A stretch of 64,000 nt of DNA from Strigops habroptila (lineage: Eukaryota > Chordata > Aves > Psittaciformes > Psittacidae). A program made the position numbers and the translations under genes. Shown one piece after another: positions 51,201 through 64,000 of this stretch (its first letter is position 1; each line of letters opens with the position of its first letter). The stretch is taken from positions 38,136,207 through 38,200,206 of the forward strand of contig NC_044283.2 in NCBI RefSeq assembly GCF_004027225.2, given 5' to 3'. The notes under the pieces are model-generated. The model was given only the letters and a program-made list of their open reading frames with translations, ran no database searches and was not told the origin of the DNA.

Positions 51201-54200
51201 TCTGAGATCATAAGGTAAATAGTTTTATGCTTTGGGATATTTCAATGAATAGAAAGAATCCAGAATATCACTGAAATATTTTTAAATTAGATTTGGCATG
51301 TATATTCTGTAAGAAATGTGTACTTGCCCAAGCATGGAAAATTCTGGAAATCATAGTATCAATATAAAATATACACAGTTCTATCATTTTAAATTTTTTT
51401 TTTTTTTTGGTTAGGCAGAATGTTCTTTTTTTCTGTGTACACATATTCATATATGTTGATATTTACCTATGCTTTGAAATCAGTGTGCTTGTCTTTATTT
51501 GCATTATTGCACATTTAAACAGATGCATTTAATGCATCTGTTTGAATGTGATACATTGTATACATGTGAGAACATTAATGTTTTAATGAAAGCTACTAAA
51601 GGCTGAACACATTATGGCTAAGATTTTCTTATTTACAAAAGTTAAGAAATTAAAAGCTATGGACCCTGCATCATTGTATATACAATTAGAAAAGTATGAA
51701 AACCAAAATACTAGTCTACACTGTAAAGAAATTAATAAAGAACCATCATGCTTGTTATGGGGTTCATAATTTTAAATTTCTTATTGTGAGTATATGTAAA
51801 ATCTCAACTATAACAATAAATTGTTTCTTTGCATTTGATTTATAATTTTAGAGGGTATTGTGCATGTTGAAATGTGATTTTGAGGAAGAAGAATCATTCT
51901 GAAAAACAAACCAACTAATTAGTAGGATTATGTTCATACATTGCCAAGCACAGTACTTGTTCCTAAACACATTATGAAGATTAAGCATATTTATACATAC
52001 ATGTATTTTATCTCAGGGAGTCAACTACTTTATGTCCAAGGGCATACTAGATGATTCGCCGAAAGAAATAGCTAAGTTTATCTTTTGCACAAGAACACTA
52101 AATTGGAAGAAGCTGAGAATCTACCTTGATGAAAGGTAATCTGAATTTCTCTTGAGACATTTCCTATTCACTTTCAATGTACTGGTCCATTCAACAATAT
52201 TTTGCTTGTATTGATGTAATTTTATAGATGTGAAAATGCAACTAAGTAATGCTGCTCCTAAATCTGAACAGTTTCTCAGTTCAAGTATTTATTAACTGTA
52301 ACATTTTATAAGAACCCCTGAAAATACCATCTATAACAAGTAAATATCACATCCTGTGCTTTTTCTGCATTTTTGCAGTTCGGGCATGAATTGTTTTGAA
52401 TTTATAGTCAGCATTTAAACTGCACAGGATAATCTTTGTGCTGTATGACATTCAGATTTTAGAGTTATTTTGCTGCGCTTTTTTGACTTGAGGTTGGTTT
52501 TTTTTCCAATCTAGTATGGGTATTAATCAGAAAAAGCAGTTATCACTTTACTGAGCGATGATAGCTTTTTAACTAATGTTGAATCATCTAACCATTATTT
52601 GGGTGTCTGGTATTTCTTGAATGGAAGTTACACCCACCTCCTAGGATGCAATAGAGCATCCTCTTGGAGACAGCATGGATGGCAGTAGGCAACACTCTCC
52701 CTGCTGTAGCATGCTCTTCTACCTCCATAATGCTTTCTCTTGCCCTCCAGGATACCTTCAGGTTGGGGTAGTGCAGTATCAGGAAAGAGAAGCATCAACA
52801 CATTTAAGTTGAAATAGGAGGAGAATAATAACTGGACATAAATAGGAAGAGCAGAGGGAGAGCAGTGCTTCCAGCAGGAATCCTCTCCTGCTTTTCATCC
52901 TCCTCAGCCTGTACCACTAAAGGAATAAAAGGAGTCATTCTATAGTGGTATCACCACTGACAGTCCTGTGCTGTAAAACTTCAGATTATCAGTTTTTGTT
53001 GGCAATAGAAAAAATACAAACCAGTTTAACAGATGAGATTGCAAGTTAATATTAGCAACCCCTACTGCCGTTCATCTTCCTTTCATAAACAGAGTGTAAT
53101 CAGGCACTAAAAATACAACTAGGTTTCTAAATGTTGAAATTCCCCTTCTAGTACTGAAATGTTTAACAGAAAGGATAAACATATGAGAATATTCTTTGGT
53201 TCACTTCAAATTTGCATCCAAATTTCCTTCAGATGTCTTTTACACATCTGTTCATGTAGGCTAGTCTGAATCCCTTAGATGTTTCTGGGTTCAGTGGAAA
53301 ACACTTGAGAGCATTACACCCTGATGGACTTAGACTTAAAGAGGTTTTGTGAGCAAATTTTATCTAAGCCTGGTTTTAACAAGATACTCCTGTAACAGCT
53401 TCTACTTAGGCACCAAAATGTGTGACACACATGAATCTATTCCCTTTCTTTCTTTAGTGGTTTTGTCAGTTTAAAGGAGCCTCTGTGTAGATTGTGATTA
53501 TAAAGAATATAAAGAAACTTGGAATGCATATAAAGAAACTTGGAATTCTGATTAATGTATATTTCTATAGTATTTGGTTACTATTATGTTTGAAAAACAT
53601 GGGTTTATATTAGCTTGTACTGTTAGTGATAGTTTTGTTTGCAAAAGCCAAAGCTCATAAACTATTCTAAAGCTTTCATTTTTATTTTTAAAACGTATGT
53701 TTTCATATTTAAACAGTTGAAAGAAAATTCTCTAATTATGTGGGATTTTATTCTACCAGGCGAGATGTTTTGGATGACCTTGTGACACTGCATAACTTCA
53801 GAAATCAGTTCTTGCCAAATGCACTGAGAGAATTCTTCAGACACATTCATGCTCCTGAGGAGCGTGGGGAGTACCTTGAGACTCTCATAACAAAGTTCTC
53901 TCACCGATTCTGTGCTTGTAACCCTGATTTGATGAGAGAGCTTGGCCTTAGCCCTGGTAAGCAAAAAAGATTTGATTCAGTGGATCAGTCTTTGTATTTC
54001 TGGATGATGTTACTGTTTATGATAGTTTTAAGATCGGCACCTAAACAAGTATTTCTGAAAGTACAAACATGGCTTAGGAGGGTTCAGTATACAGGCATCA
54101 TCCCACTCGAGGGAGAAAAAAAGACCAAAAAATACCCATACAGATTCTTTTCTTAGAACTAGCTGTTAAGTGGGGTTTATTTTCTTATTATCTTTCCTTC

Positions 54201-54939
54201 AGTTTTGTCTGTGCTCAAGCTCCGTACTATCTTTAAGTTCCCTCTTGCAAAGACACACTTAACATTTTGCCTTGTGGATAGTCCCACAGAAATGAGAGGG
54301 AATTTTGGGCCTCACTGAAGTTAACAAGTATTTATAATTGGTTGGGAAGGAGCCAGTTTTCGGCAGTGGGACTGCTTACATATTTAAAGATAAGCGTTAG
54401 CAGGATGTTGACCTTAGTTCGCAAAAACTTCAAGAATCTGTCTAACTGAATGTGCACAAAGCCCTTAGTAACTTTTGGATAACATAGAAATATTAAGAGA
54501 TTTGTAAATGCTCATTTGGCAATGTGCTGACATTATTACTTTGAAAATTGCTATATTAAATTTTATTTCACTGGGATACCCTTTTGAGTTGTTATATATG
54601 TGTGTGTACATATATAATTTTATAATTATAAATTTAATTATAAATTAATGATGAAGACTGTTAAAGTACTTACTTGAACAGGGAGCAATATTTTTAACAA
54701 TCACAGTTTCCTTCTAATCTTTTTTTTATTTACTTATTCTCTCTTGTCTAGATGCAGTTTATGTACTGTGTTACTCTTTGATTCTACTTTCCATTGATCT
54801 AACAAGCCCTCACGTGAAGAACAAAATGTCAAAGAGGGAATTCATCCGAAATACACGACGAGCTGCACAGAATATTAGTGAAGATTTTGTAGGGCACCTT
54901 TATGACAACATCTACCTTATTGGCCACGTGGCTGCCTAA
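41932..54939 (+). CDS. FBXO8: F-box only protein 8 (F-box + Sec7), five coding exons
   Basis: Coding exons 41932-42260, 44453-44579, 52017-52135, 53760-53956 and 54752-54939 join in phase with AG/GT at each junction: 960 nt, 319 residues, the human length. The start MGQGLWRV matches the family. Residues about 68-112 form the F-box (LPPELSFTILSYLNATDLCL), which binds SKP1 and makes the protein a substrate receptor of an SCF ubiquitin ligase. Residues about 146-276 form a Sec7-like domain related to ARF exchange factors, ending near SPHVKNKM. Known: FBXO8 has been reported to promote ubiquitination of ARF6. The body from residue 44 on is almost identical to human from memory, while residues 8-43 vary. 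The gene is intact, with consensus donors. It is divergent from CEP44. Confidence 0.98.
44453..44579 (+). CDS. FBXO8: FBXO8 coding exon 2
   Basis: Residues 111-152, LCKSTWGHC to NANPDE. It finishes the F-box region and begins the linker to Sec7. Acceptor CATAG, donor GTAAGT. Confidence 0.97.
46796..46866. repeat. T/G-rich low-complexity tract
   Basis: TTTTTTTGTTTGTTGG-type sequence, the complement of the A/C-rich class seen elsewhere in the window. Confidence 0.85.
52017..52135 (+). CDS. FBXO8: FBXO8 coding exon 3
   Basis: Residues 153-191 plus two bases of Arg192: GVNYFMSKGILDDSPKEIAK onward, start of the Sec7-like domain. Acceptor CTCAG, donor GTAATC. It follows a 7.4-kb intron. Confidence 0.97.
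53760..53956 (+). CDS. FBXO8: FBXO8 coding exon 4 (Sec7 core)
   Basis: Residues 193-257 with split codons at both ends: RDVLDDLVTLHNFRNQFLPN, then APEERGEYLE and FSHRFCACNP. The APEE segment lies where ARF exchange factors carry the catalytic glutamate loop (PGE). Acceptor ACCAG, donor GTAAGC. The open frame runs on into the intron to about 54156. Confidence 0.97.
54594..54650. repeat. AT-rich dinucleotide-like tract
   Basis: TATATATGTGTGTGTACATATATA followed by short ATAATTATAAATTTAATTATAAATTA palindrome-like sequence, in the last FBXO8 intron. Confidence 0.75.
54752..54939 (+). CDS. FBXO8: FBXO8 last coding exon
   Basis: Residues 259-319 and TAA: AVYVLCYSLILLSIDL, SPHVKNKMSKREF, ending YLIGHVAA. 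Second half of the Sec7 fold, identical to human by memory. Acceptor TCTAG. Confidence 0.97.
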
Positions 54940-55508
54940 AAGCACAATTTGCTAGCACTTAAAATTTGTAATTTTCAAAAACTACATCAATTCAAGAAAT
55001 TAATAATTTTGTAGAGATGGGGGTTATTTTAGTGCTGGTCATTCTAACCTCTGTATGCAATCAAAGTTTGTGTGTGTAAGCGTGTGTATGTGTAAACTAC
55101 CTTTTCTATCTATTTACCATGGAAACAGAAAAATTTGGAGATTCTGTTTTTCATAATTTTTTTTAGTTTTGCACAAAACGATGCCATTGGTCTGACACAG
55201 CCATTTATGAATGTTAAACTGACATTACAGTCTAAGCTGACAAAGTGGTGGATTTGTGCATTAGATCTGCTTGAAACTTTAATAAGTTCATTCTTTTTAG
55301 AATACCATGTAATGTGTATATATTTAATGAAAGAGATTTATAATCATAATTATTTTATTGTAAAATATTTTAACTAAAATTTCTTCTTTTATCTCTTAAG
55401 TGTTGTACTTCTTTCATTTGCATTTTTTTACAGTGCTGACTACCTCAGATACGTAATTTAGTGAAATATTGATCTGAATACTACAATAAAGTTTACTTTA
55501 GGAGATGA
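54940..55508 (+). terminator. FBXO8: FBXO8 3' UTR and polyadenylation signal
   Basis: AATAAA at 55485-55490 lies about 545 nt after the stop, followed within 20 nt by a T-rich GTTTACTTTAGG. This predicts cleavage near 55505. No earlier AATAAA is evident. Confidence 0.75.
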
Positions 55509-58500
55509 CAGAACATTTGTAAAATATTTAAGATGATATCTAATACTGACTAACTTGAATTAGCATATTGCCAACCTGCTATTCACTCAATTTTAAAGAA
55601 GATTATAACCACTATTTTAGATGAATCCTGATGTCATACAGGGACAGCCTAGGAAAATCATGCAGTTTACCTGGAGAGTTTACCTAACCTATATTGCAGG
55701 CGCTAGTTATTGGAGACATAGAACAAGTACAGTTATCTATTCAGCATGGTAAGAAAGGAGAAATCTCAACAGGGAAAGTGGTAGGGGCAGCTAACATGTT
55801 GCTGCTTTCAACTGCTTCCCTCAGTTTAGAAGTGTCAATGATGGAAATGCCTAGGCAAATATATACCAGATGACTCATTGCAAAAGCTGTTAAAAACTGA
55901 CTGTGCAAGATCAGAGCAGTGACTGTGCAGACTGGAGAGGCGACCTGGACTCAGATACTGAATTAATTATGCTTTCTAAGTCTGACATGTAGCTGGATTT
56001 TAAATAGTTCTGGATTTATGAAAATACTTAAATATGGTCTTGGTCAGATTGTGTTTTACATTTTCTGAAGTGCATAGAATATTAATATTAGTGCGTGTGC
56101 AGGAACTGAATAAGGATTTGCCTGGTTTTTGTTCAGATATCTCATAGAGCAGTGCTTTTCTTAAATTGACATAAAATGTAGTTGAAATCAGAGCTGTTCC
56201 TGATTTTGTCTGTTTACATAATATTCAGCTATCGCTAGCATCTGGATTCATCATGGTAACAAGTAGATTTATCCTTTTTCCTTATCACACCATGAGGTGA
56301 GGTAGAAAGATACTCTTAGTTCTGTTTTACAGATTAATCTGATTTTTATTTGTCTGTGTAGGAAGCCTAAGGCAGAGCTGAGAATTGGATTCAAGTCATA
56401 CTCCTCAAAGGCATGCACTTTGCCCACACTGCTGCTTTCCATTTGGTATCTAGGGAGTGTTACATTTGTCTTGGGTACCAGAAGAGCAATGACAATGACA
56501 GTACACATAAGGGCTACATAAATGACAGGGAGGAAACAATGTAGCTACTGCTGCAATCTAAGTGTTCAGTACATTTTGGTTATAGCTCTGGTCCACATGT
56601 AAAAATGCACCCAGAAAAAGTTGTGGGTTTTTTATTACATTACCTTTAATCAAGAGAAAACGCCATTTGTATTTGTAGCATACACAGCCAAAGCCAGGAG
56701 CCAGCAGCAGCACAGCTATTTTCCAGACAGGTTTTACAGTATTCCTCCCCTCTCTCAGGATAACTTCATCCTGTGTCATTTCATATATTTCAGGAAGCCC
56801 AAGGATGCATTTCACGTTGGTCAATTAATCTCAAGTACAAATAAAGATTATATGGTATGTTGGGGAGCTTTGTTTAAGGCACAGGTATCTGGTCCTGTTA
56901 AAACACAAAAACAAAACAAACCAAAACCAAACAAAACAAGCTGGAAAACTTTTATCATGATCTGTAAAAACAGTGATAAAGGATAAATGTCTCTGTACTC
57001 CTTAATGTGATCTTATGGAAACCGCAGAATATGGCTTTCTAGAAAACACTCCTCAGAAGTTACACACTTTAACAAGAAGAATTCAGTGACTTTTGAAATT
57101 ACAACTAATCTTATCAGGAAATGTTTTCTTCTCAAACCACAAATGCAGAGCAAGAGTCTCTTCTGACTGGTATTTATGTTAACATTAGTGATACTGGTTT
57201 TGATTTTCCACTGATACAAGAGTATGAATTGTTAGTCTGCATTTCTCTTAATTTCCAGTTACCCTCAGTTCCCATCCTCAAACAGATAGAGAACAAAGCC
57301 TCCAGGCAGACAGAACATGTTTTTTCTGGAATATCTGAGTACATCTATTTACAAGCTTTAGAAAGCTTCAGGGCCAATGTAACAGCCAAGAAGATAAATT
57401 AGAAGCAGGATGATATGGTTAAAGTTTCCATAAAACACAACTCCAGGGGAAGAGAAAAAACAAAACAAAACCAAACCCTAATCACATACAGATAACAGCA
57501 TCTGATCTTCACAATAGGATTTTGAACAGTGTTAGATGGTTAGCACCCAACTCATGGTGTACATTATGTTACTAACTCAAAGTGGAACAGAAAACAGCAA
57601 ACACAACATGCCAAGTGTGAATTCCCTTAGGGGTAACCAAGAAACAAAAAATTACAAGAGATGTCTTCTGTCCTCTTGTCTTTTGAAATTCGAGTCTTTG
57701 TCCAGAGTGGCAGAGAAGTAATTTTTTTTTCATTTTAAGAATGTAGATTTTGCATGAAGTTAGGCTATTTTCTGTCTTAAAAGAAACAAAAAAAAAAACC
57801 AAAAAAAACCAAGCGTAATAATACTCTTGTAAAGTGAGAAAGATAAAGTTTGAATTCTCTTAGTCATCGTCTAAAAGCCCTCTAGCAACTTAAGTTTCGG
57901 GCAGTGTCTTCTTCAATGAACTATTGGTGCCTCCACATACATTTAAAAGAAAACATACTTCATTGATCCAGGTGTCACTAAAGTATGTGATGTGGAAATA
58001 GCTACTTAATAAAACACGTCAGAAGACTTAGGATAAAGGATCCCAAGCCTAATTACATGGGCAGGATCATATTCATAGCTGTGAAGTGATTCCTGAGCTA
58101 TTGTGATTCTGCCACTGCTTGTCCTTTGAACTTTGGCCATGGGATGTTGCCTTCATGCTGATTGTACACAGCACTGAAGGAAGAAATGAGCCTGCAGCCC
58201 ATCCCCCTGAAAACACTAGTTATTCTGGTCCTAAAAGACACCAAAAGTTGTGCGCTGAATGGCCATTTCTGAAATTTTGCTAACTTTAGTGTATCCAGAT
58301 GTGACGGACAACAGTTCTTTGTTCAGATCGGGGAAGTGAATGTACCTGTGTCCATGTACAGTGTCACAGTGTCTGATTGTGTCTGTCTGTGGCACTGTAC
58401 AGTATCACATGTACAGTGTCTGATTACAGATAATTTTTGCCTTTATTAATTCTGAGGCTCTCATTGCATTTATTCAAGGAATACAGCATATATTACATAT

Positions 58501-61500
58501 TCACATGGTTTAGTTATAGACAGTGTCTGATACTCCGCATTTTCTCAAAACTTTTTCTGTCTTAAATACTTTCCATACTCTAAACAACAGATTTATTCAT
58601 CTTTGGCTTTTTGAAATAAATCAAAGCTGCTTCAACATACAAAAGCCCAAACAACTGTAAGTCAGAAACACGTTTGTCAATTTTGAAGTGGGCAAGCAAT
58701 TCGCGTTCGGGGGGAAAAAAAAAAATCAATTTTTTCTCTTAAACTTTTCCCTCCCATATTGGAAAAAGAAAAATTATAAACAGTTTCAAAATACAGATTT
58801 AGGAAAATAAACTGTCTATCTGGGCAAATAAATGTTACTATTTCCTCTTCGGTATACACCAGTTTATTGATGTTCTTTACATAAACAAATTTATCAACAG
58901 GAATTGCTCTTTTTTGAAGTGGTAATAGTTTTGCTTTCTCTGTAAGGCTGTCATTGTGCAATCTGATATTTTTATAGTTTGGATTTTAGAAAACAAGTAT
59001 TAAATTATTTTAAGTACTTTAGCAAAATTGAGATATACCTACTTGATCATGTTAAAATGTCAAAATAACAGTATGAAGTATTTAGAAAAGCCAGATTTAG
59101 TTGTGTTCTATTGGATTGGGATTTTTTTTTCCTTTCACATATTTCATGTAAGTATCAAAACTAATAAACATTAAGGCTGATGACTTGTTCTCTGCCATTG
59201 TAAAATCTACCACTCTAATCTCAAAAGCACTATTAAAATGGACAAAGAACAGACTTAAAGGATTTCCTGTGTCTCCCATAGGCACATTATGGTTTCATTT
59301 TGCCTTAAAGGGAAATAATATACAAACTTTTATCATCTACATATAATAGTGATTTTAGTAAGATAAAATTTTATGTGAGCTTCTAATATTATTTATCAGA
59401 TGTTAAAAGTTAAGACTTACCGTACAATGTATGTAATTAAATCATAACCAGATAGCTAGGATTAGTTACAGAAATAAACATGTATGTAAAAAGCTTCAGA
59501 GAGATCACATTGCTCCTTCATCACTTCAGTGCTTTTGCTGACAATGATGTTAGTAAATTTGAATTTTCATTTCTTATTCATATAAACAAGCTTAGAGAAG
59601 AGACGGATTAGAAGATGTTTACACAGAATGCTTCTATTTCCTATGTGAATTTTTCTTGAGTTAAAAATGAACTTTCTGTATTTGCTTTATAATTTCAAAA
59701 GTCAAAAAACTACAATTCATTGAAAGACTGAAGAGGCTCTGATTTTCATATGTGGTTCACTTGTAGCACCTAATACAGAAAACAAGCAAAAAGCATGATT
59801 CAGATTCCTAGCAATCCAACAAATGCATTATTTTTAAGCTTAAAAATACTACTTACTGAGTATGTGTACATGACAGAAATCAAGCATATTTATGTGAAAG
59901 CAACATGGTCAGGATACCAGTTCTTTTCAGAGAGAATACTCATTTGTAAAAGTTAGCTTTCTTCTTGGCAGCATTGGAGAGGAATGTTGGATTTAATTTA
60001 AAATGATTAATGAGATTTTGTCAGACTCCCTGCCTTTACCACCGCTGCAGTTTGTCAGCACAACAACCTGGGAAACCCGGACGCCACTCTGTCGCCCAAA
60101 ACAGCTTTCCAGGAAAAAATAAACCTGAGTAACTAGTGCCAGGTACATGTCAATGCTATTGTCTTTCAGCTGTTGAAAGTTTAACTCTAAGTTCGGACAT
60201 TTACACATTCTGAGGAAGTGAACCTCATTCATTATTTCAATGGTCTGGTTTTGTCAGTGAATACCAGTATAAAATGAACTTTTCAGAGCAGGCATAGCCT
60301 TTATTATAGCCTTGTGGAAAATCCTATGATACACGCAGATGAGAAATTCTTTAAGAGGAAAAAAATCAAAGCTTGTCCAGGTAAGCTTTTTCTGGAGAAA
60401 GACCGTCTATGCAACCTGTCTCATTTTTGGCTGCATTCCATTAAGAGAACCTCATCCTCCAAGCCCTACACCCATGGATAGGCTGCCAAGTGGCAAGGAA
60501 TGCTCTGCTGGACTTGAGGCGGACACATCTGTATGCACACATATGCTGATAGCCAAACCCCAACAAATTCACAATACTTTTCATATGCAACTGTAACATA
60601 AGAAAATGAGCAATTCTTTTGAAACGTAAGGTAGATGATACTGAAAATTATTTACAATTTCTCTTTTTCTCTTGTGGGAATTTATTCTGTTGGGCTACAG
60701 TTTGAGCATTGTGTTCTTCTGACACATGAAATAAATACACAAAAAATGAAGACTTTCATTTCAAAAGCAGCCTTGCCCTTCCAGGGAAACATATGTCTGC
60801 CTGGGCTGTGCAGGTCTTTCTGCAGTCACATAACCCTGTATCAACAAACTGACCTTTCCTTCACTCTTGTGGACCTGTTTACATATAAGTTTATCCACTA
60901 ACGCTGCAGGCTAAAAATCCTGTGAGGCTTCAGAGCGATGTACATGGTGAAAAAGACTTAGTACTGGTTTGCTGCACAATGCAAAACAGTCCTTATGGGG
61001 CATGATGCCACAGGTATTCTTTGCATTACTTTTATCTTAGCTATTTCTTACATGTGAAAAGTACTTTCACAACTGTTGTTTCCCCATCTTCACTCCATAA
61101 TTCAGACTAATTGCCATAACTACATGCAACACAATTGAATTGAAATATATTTTTATAACTGGAGACCTTAAGCTTACTTGCCTTCTGCAGCATTAACCAC
61201 CTTCACAACAAAACAAACAAGGAAATCACAGAACTGCTTTAGGAGTGCTAGAGAAGTGCATCTCTCAGTGTGCTGCCTGGTGAAAATCCTACATTTTTTC
61301 TTATTTCCCCTTAGGAATTTATATCAATAACTATATTTGTTACTGTTCCATGCTGTCTAAAGTCTGACAGTACCTTTCCTGATTTGTACTAGAAGAAGAT
61401 AGTTTTGTTGGATTTGCAGTTTTTTCCCCCTGGGTAACAGCAAAATTTACAGTAGATATACGACATTCAGCTAGCACAGTAAAAATGTGTTTTAAAAATA

Positions 61501-64000
61501 CTTTAATATTTTTTCCCCCATATGTAAGGTTTGGATATGTAGTAAAATACAGAAGTACCATGATTCGTAATCAGCTTTTGTTAAAACTTTTTTCAGCTTT
61601 TTAAAAATAAATGTATTCATTTATTATTTCCTTGTCTTGATATTAAGTGTTCACAATGTACATTGTGCTGCATAACATATACTGAAAATCACAGCATAAA
61701 GGCCTAATTTGAAGATTTAAATGGTACATTGTGCTGAATTCCTATATAAAGTAGATTTTATTTAAAATCATAAAGACCCTGAAATGTATTGAGAATTCTT
61801 TTAAATGAGTAATATTTGGTAATATTAAGTTAAAATAATAAAATATGTTGCCTGGGTACAAAGACACAAATTCATAAAAGGGGTGGAAAGCCAAAGGAAA
61901 ACATTTTCTTTGATAAGAGTTTTCATTAAAGGTTTCATTAAAACTAAAATTTTGTTAGTTTCAATGCAGGTTGAGACAAAAGTTTTAAAGAGGTGAGATC
62001 AGCAGTTTCTGTAAGAAGATACCTGGTCCCAGCCGTATTCATACCTTATCCTTCCTCTTTCCTAAAGCGGCAACATAACAGCCTTTCTGCCCTGCCCAAC
62101 AAGTCTGCTCCTCAACACAGCTGTCTGCAGTGAGGCTGAGCAGAGTCTTCCTTTGATGCCTACTCTTCTCTTCCTCCCAGTTAGTAAATGGACTGTGTGT
62201 AATCTTGTTATTGTTAAAATATAACATGTTCTCTGTAATTTCTTAACACTGGTTAAATAACAGAAACAAAAGAAATTAGTAGTTAGGATGTACTCTCAGT
62301 GAGTGTCGATATCTTTTAAGTACAGATAGTTGTTCTACTATACCAAAGAAATAGAAAAGGAAGGCCATGTTGCAAATTATACAGCATTATGTCAATAACT
62401 TCAGTCTCATGATTTTTCCAAAATCATCCTTAAATTAATTCCACAGATGCTGATTAATGATCTTTAGTTTATTTTAGAAGCTGTTCACTGCATACTTGAA
62501 CTAAGCAGAATTTTACATAGAGTATGAGAGTAAACTTGGAGAGGTTTGTCTGCATTATCCTTACAATGCACCTAGTAAGATATAGCCTCGTAAAATTCTG
62601 CCCCACCACTGTCAAAAGCAAACCTGTAATTCACAGAAGTAGAGTCAGGATGTCATTATGGTTTGGACCAAGCTAAATATTAGAAGCATGTTTAGTGCCT
62701 TACCTTCTGACAGCCCCCTGGTCTCAGCACACTGTTTAAGCTGATATCACTGTGGTATCAATCCCTACATAGCAGTATTCTCAAATCTTTTGGATAACCT
62801 GTTCTCAGTAAGATGAGAAACAAAAGCAGATTGACTTTCTGGATGCTTTATGCTTACTACAAGTAGTGCAAGTGATACTATTGCTTAACACAAGTGATAC
62901 TTTAGTCAAAAAGCATTTAACCTCAGAGAGAAGAGAAATAGTAAAAAAAAAAAAAAAAAAAATTAAAAAAATGCCCATGATGCATAGGAGATCTGTAAAA
63001 TAAATGTTTATTTACAGTACAGAGTCCCACCTGTACAGGCATAATAGAATATTGGTCTAAAAGAAAAGGTGTCTCAGTTTAAGTAAACTGTAATCTAATT
63101 TTCTCAAGCAGTGATTAAAGTGCCTTTTTGGTTTTGCCCACTTTGTAGCCAATTCTCAGGTGATGGGTGTACCACATAATCCAGCAAAGGAGAATTTGTG
63201 TGTTCATAGGCTGATGAATAGTAATGTCTGCTCTGGCTGGCACTTCTCACAAACAGTCTTTGGCGAGTCAGTAGCAGTGTCTGTAGAAGCAAGATCTTCC
63301 AGGAAGAGATGTGTCACCTGCCATATCACAAAGTTTAGAAGGTATGCTCAAAGGCTGAAGAAAGGCAGAAGCCAGGTTGGGTGGAGTTTTTATCCTATCA
63401 GGTATATGTATTGTGTACTTCTCTCCCCCTTTCCTCCCTTTTCACTTTCATTTCCAAAAAGGCTTGTTTATATCATTCTTAACAATCATTTATGGGGGGG
63501 GGAGGGAAGGAAGACTGTGAATCTTTGGGAGTAAAAATATTGTATGAAATTTCAGATTTTTTCTGTAACATTAAAATACCATTCCTGTGGTTAACAAAAA
63601 TTTTTGTGAATGAAGATTGTGAACTTCATGTGAGCCCAAACTGATCCACTGGTACCTGAGAGAGGATGAGTCACCTTACAATTACCACCTCAGAAGTCTA
63701 AAATGCGGAATTAATATTACCGTGCTTACAAAAATATCACATCAAAGCTATTAATATTTACAGAATCTTCATCTGCTATTTTGGTCATTGTTACTTATTT
63801 CATGCACAGTTTTAACAGGAAACTGTCAGTTAGTACTTTTATCCCTCATTGCGTCAGTCATATCAACCACAGATCAAGACAAGTTTCTGTGAAGGGATTC
63901 CATAATACATTGCTATGGAAAATAGTACATCTGGTTCACAAGAATAAAGCTTTGACTGACGAAGGTCTTACTTACATAATGTTAAATATAAATTGTTATA
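55509..64000. other. Intergenic, right of FBXO8
   Basis: About 8.5 kb without a supported gene. Open frames are short, lack splice-bounded conservation that I recognise, and lie in AT-rich sequence. Contents: A-rich runs at 57783-57810 and 62943-62972, a short imperfect repeat of TGTACAGTGTC at 58340-58425, and a locally GC-richer patch at about 60000-60240. In other amniotes the interval beyond FBXO8 leads toward HAND2. No HAND2 exon is here. Confidence 0.7.
62943..62972. repeat. Poly(A)-rich run
   Basis: About 20 A, then TTAAAAAAA. No parent retrocopy recognised upstream. Confidence 0.8.

Larger units (their letters stand above)
42261..53759 (+). other. FBXO8: FBXO8 coding-region introns 1-3
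   Basis: Introns 42261-44452, 44580-52016 and 52136-53759. AT-rich unique sequence with T/G-rich tracts at 46796-46866 and 47229-47262 and an imperfect 21-bp duplication at 53507-53546. No recognisable nested gene or RNA. The last intron is 53957-54751, with an AT-rich TATATG/TG tract at 54594-54650. Confidence 0.8.

Noticed and set aside
53957-54156. Continuation of the FBXO8 exon 4 frame
   Set aside because: A consensus donor GTAAGC follows residue 257, and the next exon continues the conserved Sec7 sequence in phase. The extension has no family similarity.
57121-57402. 93-codon plus-strand frame
   Set aside because: No homology or splice context that I recognise. Length is within chance expectation for this much sequence.

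Overview
This is nuclear DNA from a bird. The evidence is three 5'-truncated CR1 LINE tails, two LTRs of a bird betaretrovirus-like (ERVK-type) family, AT-rich introns with A/C-rich low-complexity tracts, and two vertebrate genes whose exons can be followed junction by junction. Among birds, the LTR family suggests a neoavian, but I cannot name the species.

The window holds two complete protein-coding genes, head to head around one CpG island (about 35.75-36.9 kb). CEP44 (centrosomal protein 44) lies on the minus strand; ten coding exons between 32770 and 20381 splice in frame into a 375-residue protein. FBXO8 (F-box only protein 8, F-box plus Sec7 domain) lies on the plus strand; five coding exons between 41932 and 54939 splice into a 319-residue protein, the same length as the human protein as I recall it. 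The FBXO8-CEP44 head-to-head pair is known from other amniotes, so this is conserved synteny. The expected outer neighbours from memory (HPGD beyond CEP44, HAND2 beyond FBXO8) were not found in the window.

Layout: 1-2613 holds the 5' end of an endogenous retrovirus on the minus strand (5' LTR, tRNA-Lys-type primer binding site, leader, start of gag) that runs off the left edge. 2614-20230 is intergenic, with one CR1 tail near 11.8 kb. 20230-36.5 kb is CEP44, whose introns carry a CR1 with a nested inverted CR1 fragment (26.2 kb) and a perfect 48-copy 14-bp tandem array (30.86-31.53 kb). 35.75-36.9 kb is the shared promoter island. 37-55.5 kb is FBXO8, with a solo LTR of the same ERV family in the 5' intron (40.8-41.4 kb). 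55.5-64 kb is intergenic with no gene I can support.

I found no new multi-gene system. The best leads are the homogenised 14-bp array in CEP44, the 81-bp in-frame repeat inside the ERV gag region, the membrane-type leader reading frame of that ERV, an exact 29-bp duplication that copies a splice-acceptor-like sequence just upstream of the FBXO8 start exon, and the altered glutamate-loop region of the FBXO8 Sec7 domain.
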